This document shows positions 50,477 to 58,913 of a stretch of 64,000 bases of DNA, piece after piece. Within the stretch, counting starts at the first letter, position 1, and each line of letters begins with the position of its first letter. Under the pieces are notes generated by a model. It had not been told where the DNA came from and ran no database searches. It worked only from the letters and a program-made list of their open reading frames with translations. A program made the translations under genes and the position numbers. This DNA comes from Corallococcus carmarthensis (GTDB lineage Bacteria; Myxococcota; Myxococcia; Myxococcales; Myxococcaceae), in assembly GCF_003611695.1 (NCBI RefSeq), contig NZ_RAWE01000011.1:1-64000 (forward strand), in the 5' to 3' direction.

Positions 50477-51071
50477 GGGAGTCCTCCTTTCCGAGTCGTC
50501 TCAGTTGCTTGAGGACACGGTCGCGGTTCTGCTTCACCTCTCGCTTGAGTTCGCGCTCGGGCAATTCCTCCAGGCCCAAGGGTCGGGCCAGCGTGAGGGT
50601 GGAGCTTTCGCCCTGGAGGATGAGCTCGAGCAGCCCCAGGTCGCGAGGCTTCATCTTGCGGCGCTCAAGTTTTTTCAGGGCCAGGGCGGTTTCCACGGCT
50701 GCCTCCATTTCTTCGTTCGGAGGCCTCGCCCGGAGTTCGACCACGTCCGCGAATTTTTGTTCGCGCACGATGCGCGCCTTCTCGGAGCGACGTGAATCCA
50801 ACACGTTTCTCCTGGCTGCGAGCGTCAGGAAACTGCGCAAGAGCGACTGGTGGCGGTCGTAGCGCTCGGGCTGCTCCAGGTAGTCGAAGACCGCCCGGAG
50901 CGCGCAGTCGGTGGCTTCTTCCTCTTTGCAGCCCATCTCCAGGCGGAGCGTCGTCAACACGAAGGGCATGAAGCGTTCGAAGACCTCCGTGTTGGCGACC
51001 GGCATCCCTCGCAGCACCCGGTCGTGAAGCGCGCTCTCCTCTTTTCTTGATGGGAAACTCATCTCCCACAT
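50463..51071 (-). CDS. Sigma-70-family-like protein (region 2-like core)
   Basis: A 202-aa protein. FERFMPFVLTTLRLEMG, EEEATDCALRAVFDYLEQPE, LLRSFLTLAARRNVLDSRRS fits sigma factor region 2, which binds RNA polymerase core and the -10 element. A helical region with basic residues (KREVKQNRDRVLKQLRRLG) ends it and could be a weak region 4. It is shorter and more divergent than housekeeping or normal ECF sigma factors. No anti-sigma gene is adjacent. Instead it is coupled to a 486-aa HTH protein, a pairing met in some bacterial conflict modules. The first of two near ATGs is used. Confidence 0.6.
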   Translation of the reverse strand: MWEMSFPSRKEESALHDRVLRGMPVANTEVFERFMPFVLTTLRLEMGCKEEEATDCALRAVFDYLEQPERYDRHQSLLRSFLTLAARRNVLDSRRSEKARIVREQKFADVVELRARPPNEEMEAAVETALALKKLERRKMKPRDLGLLELILQGESSTLTLARPLGLEELPERELKREVKQNRDRVLKQLRRLGKEDSHDES

Positions 51072-51519
51072 TCCACTGGCATGCGGCCACCCGCTTTCAG
51101 GTTTGGCTCCGGTCCGTCTGGACTTTCGCTACGGCCCCGTAGAGTTCGACGGCGGTGCGTCTGGACCCGAGCCGGGAGGTTGGCGAAGACGAGAGTGTCC
51201 CGGGGGGAGGTCTAGGCCCGCCCTTCCCTCCACCTACCCTTGGGCTCCTTCCTCCCGCACACGTCGGCGACGTGCTGGGCGCCCGGTCAAAGTCCGGCGC
51301 GAGGGCAGTTGGCTCGACTGTCGGCGCGCGCCGCAGCTGAACGAGCGCTGCGGTGCCAGGTGCAGGGCCTCGTCGCCGCTTTCGACTGGAGAGAGACGCT
51401 CACTCACGTAGTGAGGAGACTCCTCAAGTCGTGCCGGCCCAGGCGCCCAGAGGTGTGCTGGCCCCGCCTGCGATTCCAGCTCGGGGTGGAGGCCGCCACG
51501 ACATGGCCAGCTTCCAAGA
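51072..51519. other. 448-bp stretch without a supported gene
   Basis: The frames here are short, Arg/Cys/Trp-rich and unlike protein. The left part should hold the promoter of the sigma-like gene pair. The rest may be degraded upstream sequence of the oxidoreductase relic, but I could not align it with the intact copies. Confidence 0.4.
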
Positions 51520-51535
51520 CTCGGCCGCGCGAGCA

Positions 51536-51664
51536 GTTGGCGGACGCGGACGCGAGGCTGTCGTGCGGGAGCTGAATGACACGGGCCGCACGCTGAGCCG
51601 CCTCATCGGCCGGCCCACGGCGCCGTTCGCGAACGCCATCAGCGCTGCGTTCAATCAGGGATGA
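51536..51664 (+). pseudogene. 3' relic of a third quinone oxidoreductase, one-base frameshift
   Basis: The stretch matches the end of copy 1 (about 44507-44630), including a 49-base identical run (51585-51633 equals 44551-44599; protein RTLSRLIGRPTAPFANAI). A GGGG run in copy 1 is GGG here, so LADADARL is put out of frame with RELNDTGRTLS. Nothing upstream of 51536 matches. It is closer to copy 1 than to copy 2, which follows 49 bp later. Confidence 0.8.
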
Positions 51665-51672
51665 TTGCGGAG

Positions 51673-51709
51673 CGTCCTCCCGCGCTGATTCACTCAGGGC
51701 GGGAGGACG
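51673..51709 (+). promoter_or_regulatory. 11-bp hairpin covering the ribosome site of quinone oxidoreductase copy 2
   Basis: CGTCCTCCCGC (51673-51683) pairs perfectly with GCGGGAGGACG (51699-51709) around a 15-base loop. GGAGG of the ribosome site (51702-51706) lies within the stem and ATG 51713 follows by six bases. It may be a terminator inherited from the relic gene, or a structure that limits translation of copy 2. Confidence 0.6.
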
Positions 51710-51712
51710 CCA

Positions 51713-52570
51713 ATGATCATCGTCACGGGAGCCACAGGCCGGTTGGGCCGTTTCGTCATCGAAGGCCTGTTGAAGAAGGTCGCCGCGAACCAGGTCGCGG
51801 TCGCGGTGCGCAATCCAGACAAGGCCACGGATTGGGCCTCGCGCGGCGTGCAGGTGCGCAAGGCGGACTACAGCCACCCGGAGACGTGGGACGGCGTGTT
51901 CTCGAAGGGAGACACGGTGCTGTTCATCTCCTCCAGCGAAGTGGGCCAGCGCCGCAAGCAGCACCAGGCGGTGGTGGACGCGGCGAGGAAGGCCGAGGTG
52001 AAGCTCGTGGCCTACACGAGCATCCTCCACGCGGACACGTCGCGGGTCGTGCTGGCGCCGGAGCACCTGGACACGGAGAAGGCCCTCCGTGCGTCGGGGC
52101 TCCCGTTCGTGTTCCTGCGCCACGGCTGGTACCTGGAGAACTACACGGAGGCCGCGAAGCGGACGCTGGAGCAGGGCGTGCTCCGGGGCTGCGCGAGGGA
52201 CGGCCGTGTCGCTCCCGCCACCCGCCAGGACTACGCGGACGCCGCCATCGCGGTGGTCACCGGAACCGGCCACGAGAACCAGGTGTACGAACTCGCCGGT
52301 GACACGGCGTTCACGCTGGCGGAGTACGCGGCGGAGTTGTCACGCCAGTCCGCCAGGACGGTGCCGTACCAGGACCTGCTGCCCGCGGAGTTCTCCACCG
52401 CGCTCCAGCAGGCGGGCCTGCCCAAGGGCTACGCTGACGTGCTGGCGAACGCGGACGAGGGCATCGCCCGGGGCGACCTGAACGACACCGGCCGCGCGCT
52501 GAGCCGCCTCATCGGCCGGCCCACCACGACGCTGGTGGAGGCATTGCGCACCATGCTCCCGCAGGACTGA
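51713..52570 (+). CDS. NmrA-like NAD(P)H:quinone oxidoreductase (QOR2/YtfG type), copy 2
   Basis: A 285-aa protein, the same length as copy 1 and similar throughout (IIVTGATGRLGRFVIEGLLK, KLVAYTSILHADT, FVFLRHGWYLENYTE, GHENQVYELAGDT). The Rossmann glycines are intact. Differences are concentrated in the middle and the last 20 residues (TTTLVEALRTMLPQD). It lacks the adjacent HxlR gene that controls copy 1. Its ribosome site sits in a stable hairpin. It is probably an ancient duplicate specialised for another substrate or induced differently. Confidence 0.86.
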   Translation: MIIVTGATGRLGRFVIEGLLKKVAANQVAVAVRNPDKATDWASRGVQVRKADYSHPETWDGVFSKGDTVLFISSSEVGQRRKQHQAVVDAARKAEVKLVAYTSILHADTSRVVLAPEHLDTEKALRASGLPFVFLRHGWYLENYTEAAKRTLEQGVLRGCARDGRVAPATRQDYADAAIAVVTGTGHENQVYELAGDTAFTLAEYAAELSRQSARTVPYQDLLPAEFSTALQQAGLPKGYADVLANADEGIARGDLNDTGRALSRLIGRPTTTLVEALRTMLPQD

Positions 52571-52581
52571 AGCCTACGAAT

Positions 52582-52977
52582 TCACTCGTCCTGATGCCGA
52601 GACGTCACAAGCCACTTCTCATCATCGGAGCGAGGGGGCGGCAGGTCCGCGAGTACTTTCAAGAGCTTGCCTTCAATCTCCGTGAGGGAGCCGGACAGTG
52701 CCTCGGGTGCGAGCCGGGCCACATCCTCGAGCTCCGTCGCAAGATGGATGGCGTGACGGAGTTCAGGGTGTACCTCCATCGCTTCGAGGCGGGACAGCAG
52801 CGCCGGTCCAAGAAGCCGGCTGCATGCATAGGCAGGAGACAGGGTACCCAGGGCCATTGCTCGGCACATGCCCAGGGCCGTGACTGCCACGAAGCGTTGC
52901 ATCTCCTCGAACCCTGCGGTCGCAAGTGTTACGGCCTCTGTCGGAGTCTCTGGAGGCAGTTCGAAGGATGCCGCCAT
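52582..52977 (-). CDS. Helical protein of unknown function, 131 aa
   Basis: A soluble alpha-helical protein (TEAVTLATAGFEEMQRFVAV, YACSRLLGPALLSRLEAMEV, IEGKLLKVLADLPPPRSDDE). No family is recognised. It follows the C39-like protein gene by nine bases and is the last gene of that three-gene set, so it probably works with it, as a chaperone, inhibitor or immunity partner. Convergent with quinone oxidoreductase copy 2, 11 bases apart. Confidence 0.6.
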   Translation of the reverse strand: MAASFELPPETPTEAVTLATAGFEEMQRFVAVTALGMCRAMALGTLSPAYACSRLLGPALLSRLEAMEVHPELRHAIHLATELEDVARLAPEALSGSLTEIEGKLLKVLADLPPPRSDDEKWLVTSRHQDE

Positions 52978-52986
52978 GACGCCCGC

Positions 52987-54558
52987 TCAGATGACAACAG
53001 CGCTGCCGCTCGAATTCGCGAATGTCCGCAAGGCCTCCCGATGGCCTTCGTCTTGCGGCACGAACGCAAGCACTGGGGCCAACTCGGGCTGGGTGCGCGG
53101 AATGTCAGTGGTGTCGCAGAGCACATCAAGAAAATGCGACGAGGCTGTGGAGAATCGAATGACCCCAATGTACCGGGGAAGAAGCAGAGTCGAGACAAGG
53201 GTCGCGGTTCGCGCGGACGAAAGCCCTAGCCCATAGGCTTCGCTCAAGTACCGCCCATTCAGCACAAACCGCAGGTCGACCAAGAGCGATTCGCGACGCT
53301 CTGCGCCCGCGAGGTGACGGACCATCGGGAGCAGCTGGCTCGCCAGAAGCGTCAGGTCCGTCGCACTCATCCGCAGCTTCGGATAGAGCGGAACGTAAGC
53401 CTCGTAGACTTTGACTGGATCGAGGAAATTCTTGAACGCGTCCCTGTTCCCATAGGGATCGAAGCTCAAATGCGGCAGCTCTTTGACCTTGTCATCCGTG
53501 TCGCCGTCGCTATCCGTGTCGCCATTCGTAGGAAGGACCCAGGTCATTCGCGCATAGGGGCCAAACCGGTCGTCGTGGACGAACAGACGGGCTAAACCCC
53601 GAGAGCGAAGCCCAAAGCTCAACCCCTTTTGGTTGTAACGAATCTCGGTGGTCGCGGAGTCGCTCAGGTCTTCGCGATAGCCGACGACCGTGACTGCATG
53701 GTTCTCCTGCCATTGGGTGCTGGCCAGATTCAGGATGACGGGAATCCCTGAACGCACGTAGCACTTCAATGCGAGCTGGAAGAGGGTGGGAGCCCCGAAG
53801 GAGTTGAGGATCTCGGGCGCGTATCCAACGTGCCGGATGGCTTCGAGGATTTGTGAGCGATCCAGTCCTTTGTTCGCCGGAAAAGCCCTGCCCAGTGCCA
53901 GCGTGCGAGTTGCCGCGAGTGTCACCGCAAGCGGGGTGACGGCACGCGCACCATCTGCGCGTGCCACACGCGCCAACGCAGACCATAGGGCTGTCGTAGC
54001 GCAGGCTCCGACGCCTTGATCCTGTTGCTGGAAGGGGAGCCCAGGGACCCGGAGCGTCAGACCGAGCAGATGAACGTCATGCTGCGTATTCGCGGGCTCG
54101 AAACAACGAGGCTTGTCGGGATTGCGATAGGGCCTCAGGACAGTCCGCCCGATGGGAGCACTCGGTAGCGGGCGAACGACGATGAAGCCCAGATAGTCAT
54201 CCCTCAAACTCGAGGAGGTCTGCTCAGGACCTTCTCGGGAGAGTTGATCCAGCAAGGCTTCCGTGGCGGACGTTCCCCATTCCTTTCGGAAAAAATGGAG
54301 ACGGACGGCATGGGATGGAGGGGCGCGCAGGGCGCTCGCGTAATACCCCGTGAACTCCTCCAGATAGTGGCGATCGATATAGGGGGCTTCAATCAGGATG
54401 GTCCTGGCGCCCGCTTCAGGATTCTTGAGATACGACGCGAGATAACGCGCTTGATCCGCAGGAGCTTCTACGGGAGCCCCACTGGCTTTCGCGATCTCCG
54501 AAAGAAAGGCCTCCTCGGAAAAGGCGACCGAACGGAAAGTCAGCGGCGTATACGCCAT
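52987..54558 (-). CDS. C39-like papain-fold cysteine peptidase domain protein
   Basis: A 523-aa protein. Residues about 180-330 show a papain/C39 pattern: the nucleophile in GVGACATTALWSALARVA (Cys ~188), then PVILNLASTQWQENHAVTVV (His ~287) and FVHDDRFGPYARM (Asp). The N-terminal ~170 residues (ILIEAPYIDRHYLEEFTGYY, LGFIVVRPLPSAPIG) and the C-terminal ~180 residues are unrecognised. There is no signal peptide. An Asp-rich loop (GDTDSDGDTDDK, ~345) could bind calcium. It may be a protease or a conflict-system effector; no target is known. The codon use and GC are lower than in neighbours, hinting at transfer. Confidence 0.6.
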   Translation of the reverse strand: MAYTPLTFRSVAFSEEAFLSEIAKASGAPVEAPADQARYLASYLKNPEAGARTILIEAPYIDRHYLEEFTGYYASALRAPPSHAVRLHFFRKEWGTSATEALLDQLSREGPEQTSSSLRDDYLGFIVVRPLPSAPIGRTVLRPYRNPDKPRCFEPANTQHDVHLLGLTLRVPGLPFQQQDQGVGACATTALWSALARVARADGARAVTPLAVTLAATRTLALGRAFPANKGLDRSQILEAIRHVGYAPEILNSFGAPTLFQLALKCYVRSGIPVILNLASTQWQENHAVTVVGYREDLSDSATTEIRYNQKGLSFGLRSRGLARLFVHDDRFGPYARMTWVLPTNGDTDSDGDTDDKVKELPHLSFDPYGNRDAFKNFLDPVKVYEAYVPLYPKLRMSATDLTLLASQLLPMVRHLAGAERRESLLVDLRFVLNGRYLSEAYGLGLSSARTATLVSTLLLPRYIGVIRFSTASSHFLDVLCDTTDIPRTQPELAPVLAFVPQDEGHREALRTFANSSGSAVVI

Positions 54559-54569
54559 CGTTGCTGTTG

Positions 54570-54755
54570 CTAGCGAAAGCGAATCTGGACGTCCGTCGGT
54601 GCTGGCCGTGGAGCGCGTGAAATGCGCTCTTCAAGCTCACGACGTAGCTGAAGCCCCTCGCTCGCCAGTCGCCGGGCATCCTCAGGGGTCATGGATGCCG
54701 GCTTCTCAGCGGAGGTCCGCTGGTCAGCGCTCTTTTGCTCAAGAGTTTCGGACAT
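54570..54755 (-). CDS. Small hydrophilic protein, 61 aa
   Basis: It opens with GGAGG (minus strand, AGGAGGTCACC) close to ATG. The product (SADQRTSAEKPASMTPEDAR, then ASEGLQLRRELEERISR) has a disordered start and a charged amphipathic helix. It precedes the C39-like gene by 11 bases and is the first gene of the three-gene set. Size and composition would suit a small regulator, an inhibitor or a substrate of the peptidase. No family is recognised. Confidence 0.55.
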   Translation of the reverse strand: MSETLEQKSADQRTSAEKPASMTPEDARRLASEGLQLRRELEERISRAPRPAPTDVQIRFR

Positions 54756-54872
54756 GGTGACCTCCTACTACCTCAAGCGGAAAAGGTATCCACTCATTCA
54801 GGGCTGGCAACCGCAGCACCGCGCAGCCTACATGGCCGCCCCGCATGCCGCCAGCCCCACCTGGACCGGCGC

Positions 54873-55670
54873 TCAGGCCGTCTGCGCTCCACCGCTGCTC
54901 TGACGGGCCACTTCGCGCGGCTCCGGGTACACGGCGCGCTGGGGCGTGGTGATGCGGATGACGCCCAGCTTCGACAGCACGCGCATCACCTGCCACGTGG
55001 GGTCGATTTCAAACGCGCGCGCCGCGAAGTTCGGGCTGCTGCCGTACTTGTGGTGGTTGTTCTGGAACAGCTCACCCATGCACAGCACGTCCACCGGCAG
55101 CGTGTTGCGCGACTTGTCGCTGCCCTTGAAGTTCCGGTAGCCGTACTTGTGCCCGCACCAGTTCACGATGGCGCCGTGCACCGGCCCCATCACGAAGTGC
55201 ACCGGCAACAGCAGGAACTGCCAGGGCGACGTCGCGAACGTCACGTAGAACGCCGTGTACAGCGCCACCCACCCCAGCACCGCCCACCAGGACTGGCCCA
55301 GCGTCTCGTCCACGAGCTTCCACTCCGGGTAGCCACCCTCGAAGCGCGGCTCCGGCTGGATCCGGCGCGACACGATGCCCGTGTAGCGCTCCTTCGTGTG
55401 CCACATCATCCGCATCACGTCCTTGAAGTAGTGCGGCGAGTGCGGGTCGTTCTCCGTGTCGGAGTACGCGTGGTGCTCGCGGTGCAGGATGGCGTACGCC
55501 CGCGGCGACAGGTACGACGAGCCCTGCACCAGATAGGTGAGCAGGTGCATCGCCTTCTCCGTGCGCGGACCCATGCTGTACATGCGGTGCGCCGCGTAAC
55601 GGTGCTGGAAGAAGCTCTGGAAGAAGACGCAGAGCAGCCAGTGACTGATGAAGAAGATGACGATGGCCAT
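54873..55670 (-). CDS. Membrane fatty acid (acyl-CoA) desaturase
   Basis: A 265-aa integral membrane enzyme. The three histidine boxes for the di-iron centre are present: HRYAAH (~23-28), HREHH (~63-67) and NNHHKYG (~204-210). Four hydrophobic segments flank them. It introduces a double bond into membrane acyl chains, usually delta-9. Myxobacteria use such enzymes for membrane fluidity and development. Monocistronic; 289 bp of divergent promoter DNA separates it from bioA. Confidence 0.88.
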   Translation of the reverse strand: MAIVIFFISHWLLCVFFQSFFQHRYAAHRMYSMGPRTEKAMHLLTYLVQGSSYLSPRAYAILHREHHAYSDTENDPHSPHYFKDVMRMMWHTKERYTGIVSRRIQPEPRFEGGYPEWKLVDETLGQSWWAVLGWVALYTAFYVTFATSPWQFLLLPVHFVMGPVHGAIVNWCGHKYGYRNFKGSDKSRNTLPVDVLCMGELFQNNHHKYGSSPNFAARAFEIDPTWQVMRVLSKLGVIRITTPQRAVYPEPREVARQSSGGAQTA

Positions 55671-55959
55671 GACTCTCCCGTGCTGACAGACCCAGGGCTA
55701 ACACCCCCGCTGTCATGGCAATGTCAGCGCTCCCCACGTCACCTGCACCGGCCCGGCCCCACCGTCCCGTCCCGGACGCACGCCATTGAGCGTCCCCGTC
55801 CGCCCCCTGTCCGCTGGTGGATAAGGCCCGGTGCGGCCACCCATTCGCGCCCGTCCCACCCGTCGCACCGCGACGTTGCGGGCCGTCCCCGGGGAGGGCA
55901 GAAGGGCACGCGGCGCGTCACCCCGGGCTTCACGCCCCTTGCTCCCAGGAGCCTCCACC

Positions 55960-57291
55960 GTGGATCGGGCAACCCTCGTCGGACTGGACAAGCAGCACGT
56001 CTGGCACCCCTACACCGCCATGGAGCAGTACATCGCGAAGACGGATCCGCTGGTCATCGTCCGCGCGGAGGGCGTCTGGCTGCATGACGCGGACGGCCAG
56101 CGCTACCTGGACGCCAACGGCTCCTGGTGGGTGTCCACCCTGGGACACCGCCACCCGCGCCTCGTGCACGCACTCACCGAGCAGCTGGGCAGCCTGGCGC
56201 ACGTCTCGCTCGCGGGCATCACCCACGGCCCCGCGGCCCGGCTGGGCGCGGAGCTGACCGCGCTGGCCCCGGGCGCGGACCGGGCGGACGTGACCGCCGG
56301 ACAGAAGCTGTCGCGCGTCTTCTATTCGGACAACGGCAGCACCGCGGTGGAGGTGGCCATCAAGATGGCCGCGCAGTACTGGGCGCAGAACGGCCGGCCC
56401 CGCCGCACCCGCTTCATCACCCTGACCGGTGCCTTCCACGGCGAAACCCTTGGCGCCACCAGCGTGGGCGGCGTGCACGAGTTCCGCGACGTGTTCGGCC
56501 CGCTCCTCTTCGACGTGGTGCACGTGCCGTCCCCGGCGGAACCCGACGGCCACGCGCGCGCCCTGGAGCAGGTGAAGGCCGCGCTCGCGGCGGACCCGGA
56601 CGGCATCGCGGGCGTCATCCTGGAGCCTGTCCTCCAGGGGGCCGCGGGCATGTGGATGTCGTCACCGGACTTCGTGCGCGAGGTGCGCGAGGCCACCCGC
56701 GCGGTGGACACCTTCCTCATCGCCGACGAGGTCTTCACCGGCATGGGCCGCACCGGCGCGCGCTTCGCGGTGGACCTGGCGGGCGTGGTGCCGGACCTGC
56801 TGTGCCTGGCCAAGGCGCTCAGCGGGGGCCTGATGCCCTTCGCCGCCACGCTCGCGTCGGAGCGCATCTTCCAGGGCTTCCTGGGGGCGAAGGACCGGGC
56901 GCTGTATTACGGGCACTCGTACTGCGGCAACCCGCTGGGCGCGGCCGTGGCGCGCGAGGTGCTGGCCGTGTACCGCGACGAGGACGTGCTGGGGCAGGTG
57001 CAGCGCAAGGCCCCGCGCGTGAAGGCCGCCTTCGAGCGCATGGCCGCCACCCTCCCCGGGCTCGTGCGCCCGCGCGCGGTGGGCATGGTGGGCGCGGTGG
57101 ACCTGGGCGGCGGAGGCTACTTCGCCGACAGCGGCTGGCGCGTGTACGAGGCCGCCCGCCGCCGCGGCCTGTACCTGCGCCCCATGGGCAACACGGTCTA
57201 CATCGCCCCCGCGCTCACCATCCCTGACGCGGACCTGGACCTGCTGCTCGCCGGCGTGGAGGACAGCCTGCGCGAGGTGGCCGCGGGCTGA
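55960..57291 (+). CDS. bioA: Adenosylmethionine-8-amino-7-oxononanoate aminotransferase
   Basis: A 443-aa class III aminotransferase. KQHVWHPYTAMEQYI at the N-terminus is the BioA hallmark (WHPY). The PLP site is FLIADEVFTGMGRTG (Asp ~256) and LCLAKALSGGLMP (Lys ~285), followed by YYGHSYCGNPLGAA. It converts 7-keto-8-aminopelargonate to 7,8-diaminopelargonate with SAM as amino donor in biotin synthesis. The GTG start at 55960 has AGGAG eight bases upstream; the frame further up is unlike protein. No other bio genes are adjacent. Confidence 0.92.
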   Translation: MDRATLVGLDKQHVWHPYTAMEQYIAKTDPLVIVRAEGVWLHDADGQRYLDANGSWWVSTLGHRHPRLVHALTEQLGSLAHVSLAGITHGPAARLGAELTALAPGADRADVTAGQKLSRVFYSDNGSTAVEVAIKMAAQYWAQNGRPRRTRFITLTGAFHGETLGATSVGGVHEFRDVFGPLLFDVVHVPSPAEPDGHARALEQVKAALAADPDGIAGVILEPVLQGAAGMWMSSPDFVREVREATRAVDTFLIADEVFTGMGRTGARFAVDLAGVVPDLLCLAKALSGGLMPFAATLASERIFQGFLGAKDRALYYGHSYCGNPLGAAVAREVLAVYRDEDVLGQVQRKAPRVKAAFERMAATLPGLVRPRAVGMVGAVDLGGGGYFADSGWRVYEAARRRGLYLRPMGNTVYIAPALTIPDADLDLLLAGVEDSLREVAAG

Positions 57292-57455
57292 CGCTCCCCC
57301 CTGAAGGGGACGGAGTGGCGGAGCGCTGCGTCCGCTCCCGCCGGTCGGCGCGTGCCGGGAAGCCCCCTCCTGACTCCTGGTGCTGCGCGGCCGTCCCCGT
57401 GCGCATCGGTTGAGTCAGGCGCCGCTCCGGCGCCTTCTCTGAGGAGGGAAGCGCC

Positions 57456-58904
57456 GTGACACTCGAAACCCACCGTCCGCAGGCTGGCCCCAGCCTGCCC
57501 GCCGGTTTGACGCCGGACAGCGTGGAGCTGTTCCGGGCGCAGCTTCGCGGCGCGCTCATCCAGCCCGGTGACGTTGACTACGCGGAGGCATGCCAGCTGT
57601 ACAACGCGATGATCCACAAGCGCCCGGCCATGGTGGCCCGGTGCGCGGACGTGGCGGACGTCATCGCCGCGGTGGCGCTGGCCCGCGAACGCAAGCTCCC
57701 CCTGGCCGTGCGCGGCGGCGGCCACAACGGCGGCGGCCTGGGGCTGGTGGACAACGGGCTGGTCATCGACCTGTCGCGCATGCGCGGCGTGCGCGTGGAC
57801 CCCGAGGCCCGCACGGTGCGCGTCGCGGGCGGCGCCGTCTGGGGGGACGTGGACCACGCCACCCACGCCTTCGGGCTCGCGGTGCCCTCCGGCATCATCT
57901 CCACCACGGGCGTGGCCGGGCTCACGCTGGGCGGCGGCCTGGGATACCTCACGCGCCGCTTCGGTCTCACCATCGACAACCTGCTCGCCGTGGACATGGT
58001 GCTCGCGGACGGCCGCTTCGTCACCGCGAACGAGGAGAAGTTCCCGGACCTGTTCTGGGCGGTGCGCGGCGGGGGTGGCAACTTCGGCGTGGTGACGTCG
58101 TTCCTCTTCCGGGCCAACCCCGTGGACACCATCCTCGGAGGCCCCACGCTCTGGCCCCTGGACCGCGCGGCGGAGGTGATGCGCTGGTACCGCGAGTTCC
58201 TGCCGAACGCGCCGGAGGACCTCAGCGGCTTCTTCGCCTTCCTCACCGTGCCGCCCGCGCCGCCCTTCCCGGAGGCGCTCCACCTCCAGAAGATGTGCGG
58301 CGTCGTCTGGTGCTACACGGGCGACCCCGCGAAGGCGGACGAACTGTTCGCGCCCGTGCTGGCGCTCAAGCCCGCGCTGCACGGCGTGATGCCCATGCCC
58401 TTCCCCATGCTGCAGAGCGCCTTCGACGCGCTCTACCCGCCGGGGCACCAGTGGTACTGGCGCGCGGACTTCGTGCGCGAGCTGCCGGACGCGGCCATCG
58501 AGCGCCACGTGTCCTTCGCCGAGCGCCTGCCGTCCATGCAATCCACCATGCACCTGTACCCCATCGACGGGGCGACGCACCGCGTGGGGCCGCATGACAC
58601 GGCCTTCCGCTTCCGCGACGCGCGCTGGTCGGAGGTCATCGTGGGGGTGGACCCTGCGCCGGAGCGGGCGGAGGCCATCTCCACCTGGGCGAAGGACTAC
58701 TGGACCGCGCTGCACCCGTACTCGGCGGGCGGCGCCTACGTGAACTTCATGATGGAGGAGGGCCAGGAGCGCGTGCAGGCCACCTACGGCGACAACTACG
58801 CGCGGCTGGTGGAGGTGAAGCGGACCTACGACCCCGGCAACCTCTTCCATGTGAACCAGAACATCCTGCCCGGCCCGGTCAAGCCCCCGAGCGTCGCGCA
58901 CTGA
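57456..58904 (+). CDS. FAD-dependent oxidoreductase, berberine-bridge type
   Basis: A 482-aa VAO-fold flavoprotein starting at GTG 57456 with GAGGAGG upstream. The FAD-binding domain has AVRGGGHNGGG, where H90 is the covalent FAD histidine, and GVAGLTLGGGLGYLTRRFGL. There the cysteine of bicovalent relatives is absent, so a single 8-alpha-histidyl link is expected. The C-terminal BBE segment is VKRTYDPGNLFHVNQNI. Such enzymes oxidise sugars, alkaloids or secondary metabolites with oxygen. No biosynthetic partners adjoin. Its stop is 9 bases from that of the convergent hybrid kinase. Confidence 0.9.
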   Translation: MTLETHRPQAGPSLPAGLTPDSVELFRAQLRGALIQPGDVDYAEACQLYNAMIHKRPAMVARCADVADVIAAVALARERKLPLAVRGGGHNGGGLGLVDNGLVIDLSRMRGVRVDPEARTVRVAGGAVWGDVDHATHAFGLAVPSGIISTTGVAGLTLGGGLGYLTRRFGLTIDNLLAVDMVLADGRFVTANEEKFPDLFWAVRGGGGNFGVVTSFLFRANPVDTILGGPTLWPLDRAAEVMRWYREFLPNAPEDLSGFFAFLTVPPAPPFPEALHLQKMCGVVWCYTGDPAKADELFAPVLALKPALHGVMPMPFPMLQSAFDALYPPGHQWYWRADFVRELPDAAIERHVSFAERLPSMQSTMHLYPIDGATHRVGPHDTAFRFRDARWSEVIVGVDPAPERAEAISTWAKDYWTALHPYSAGGAYVNFMMEEGQERVQATYGDNYARLVEVKRTYDPGNLFHVNQNILPGPVKPPSVAH

Positions 58905-58913
58905 GGCGCGCGC

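Noticed and set aside
51240-51575. A 111-codon frame before the oxidoreductase relic
   Set aside because: Cys/Arg/Trp-rich without a ribosome site; only its last codons match the relic before the frameshift.
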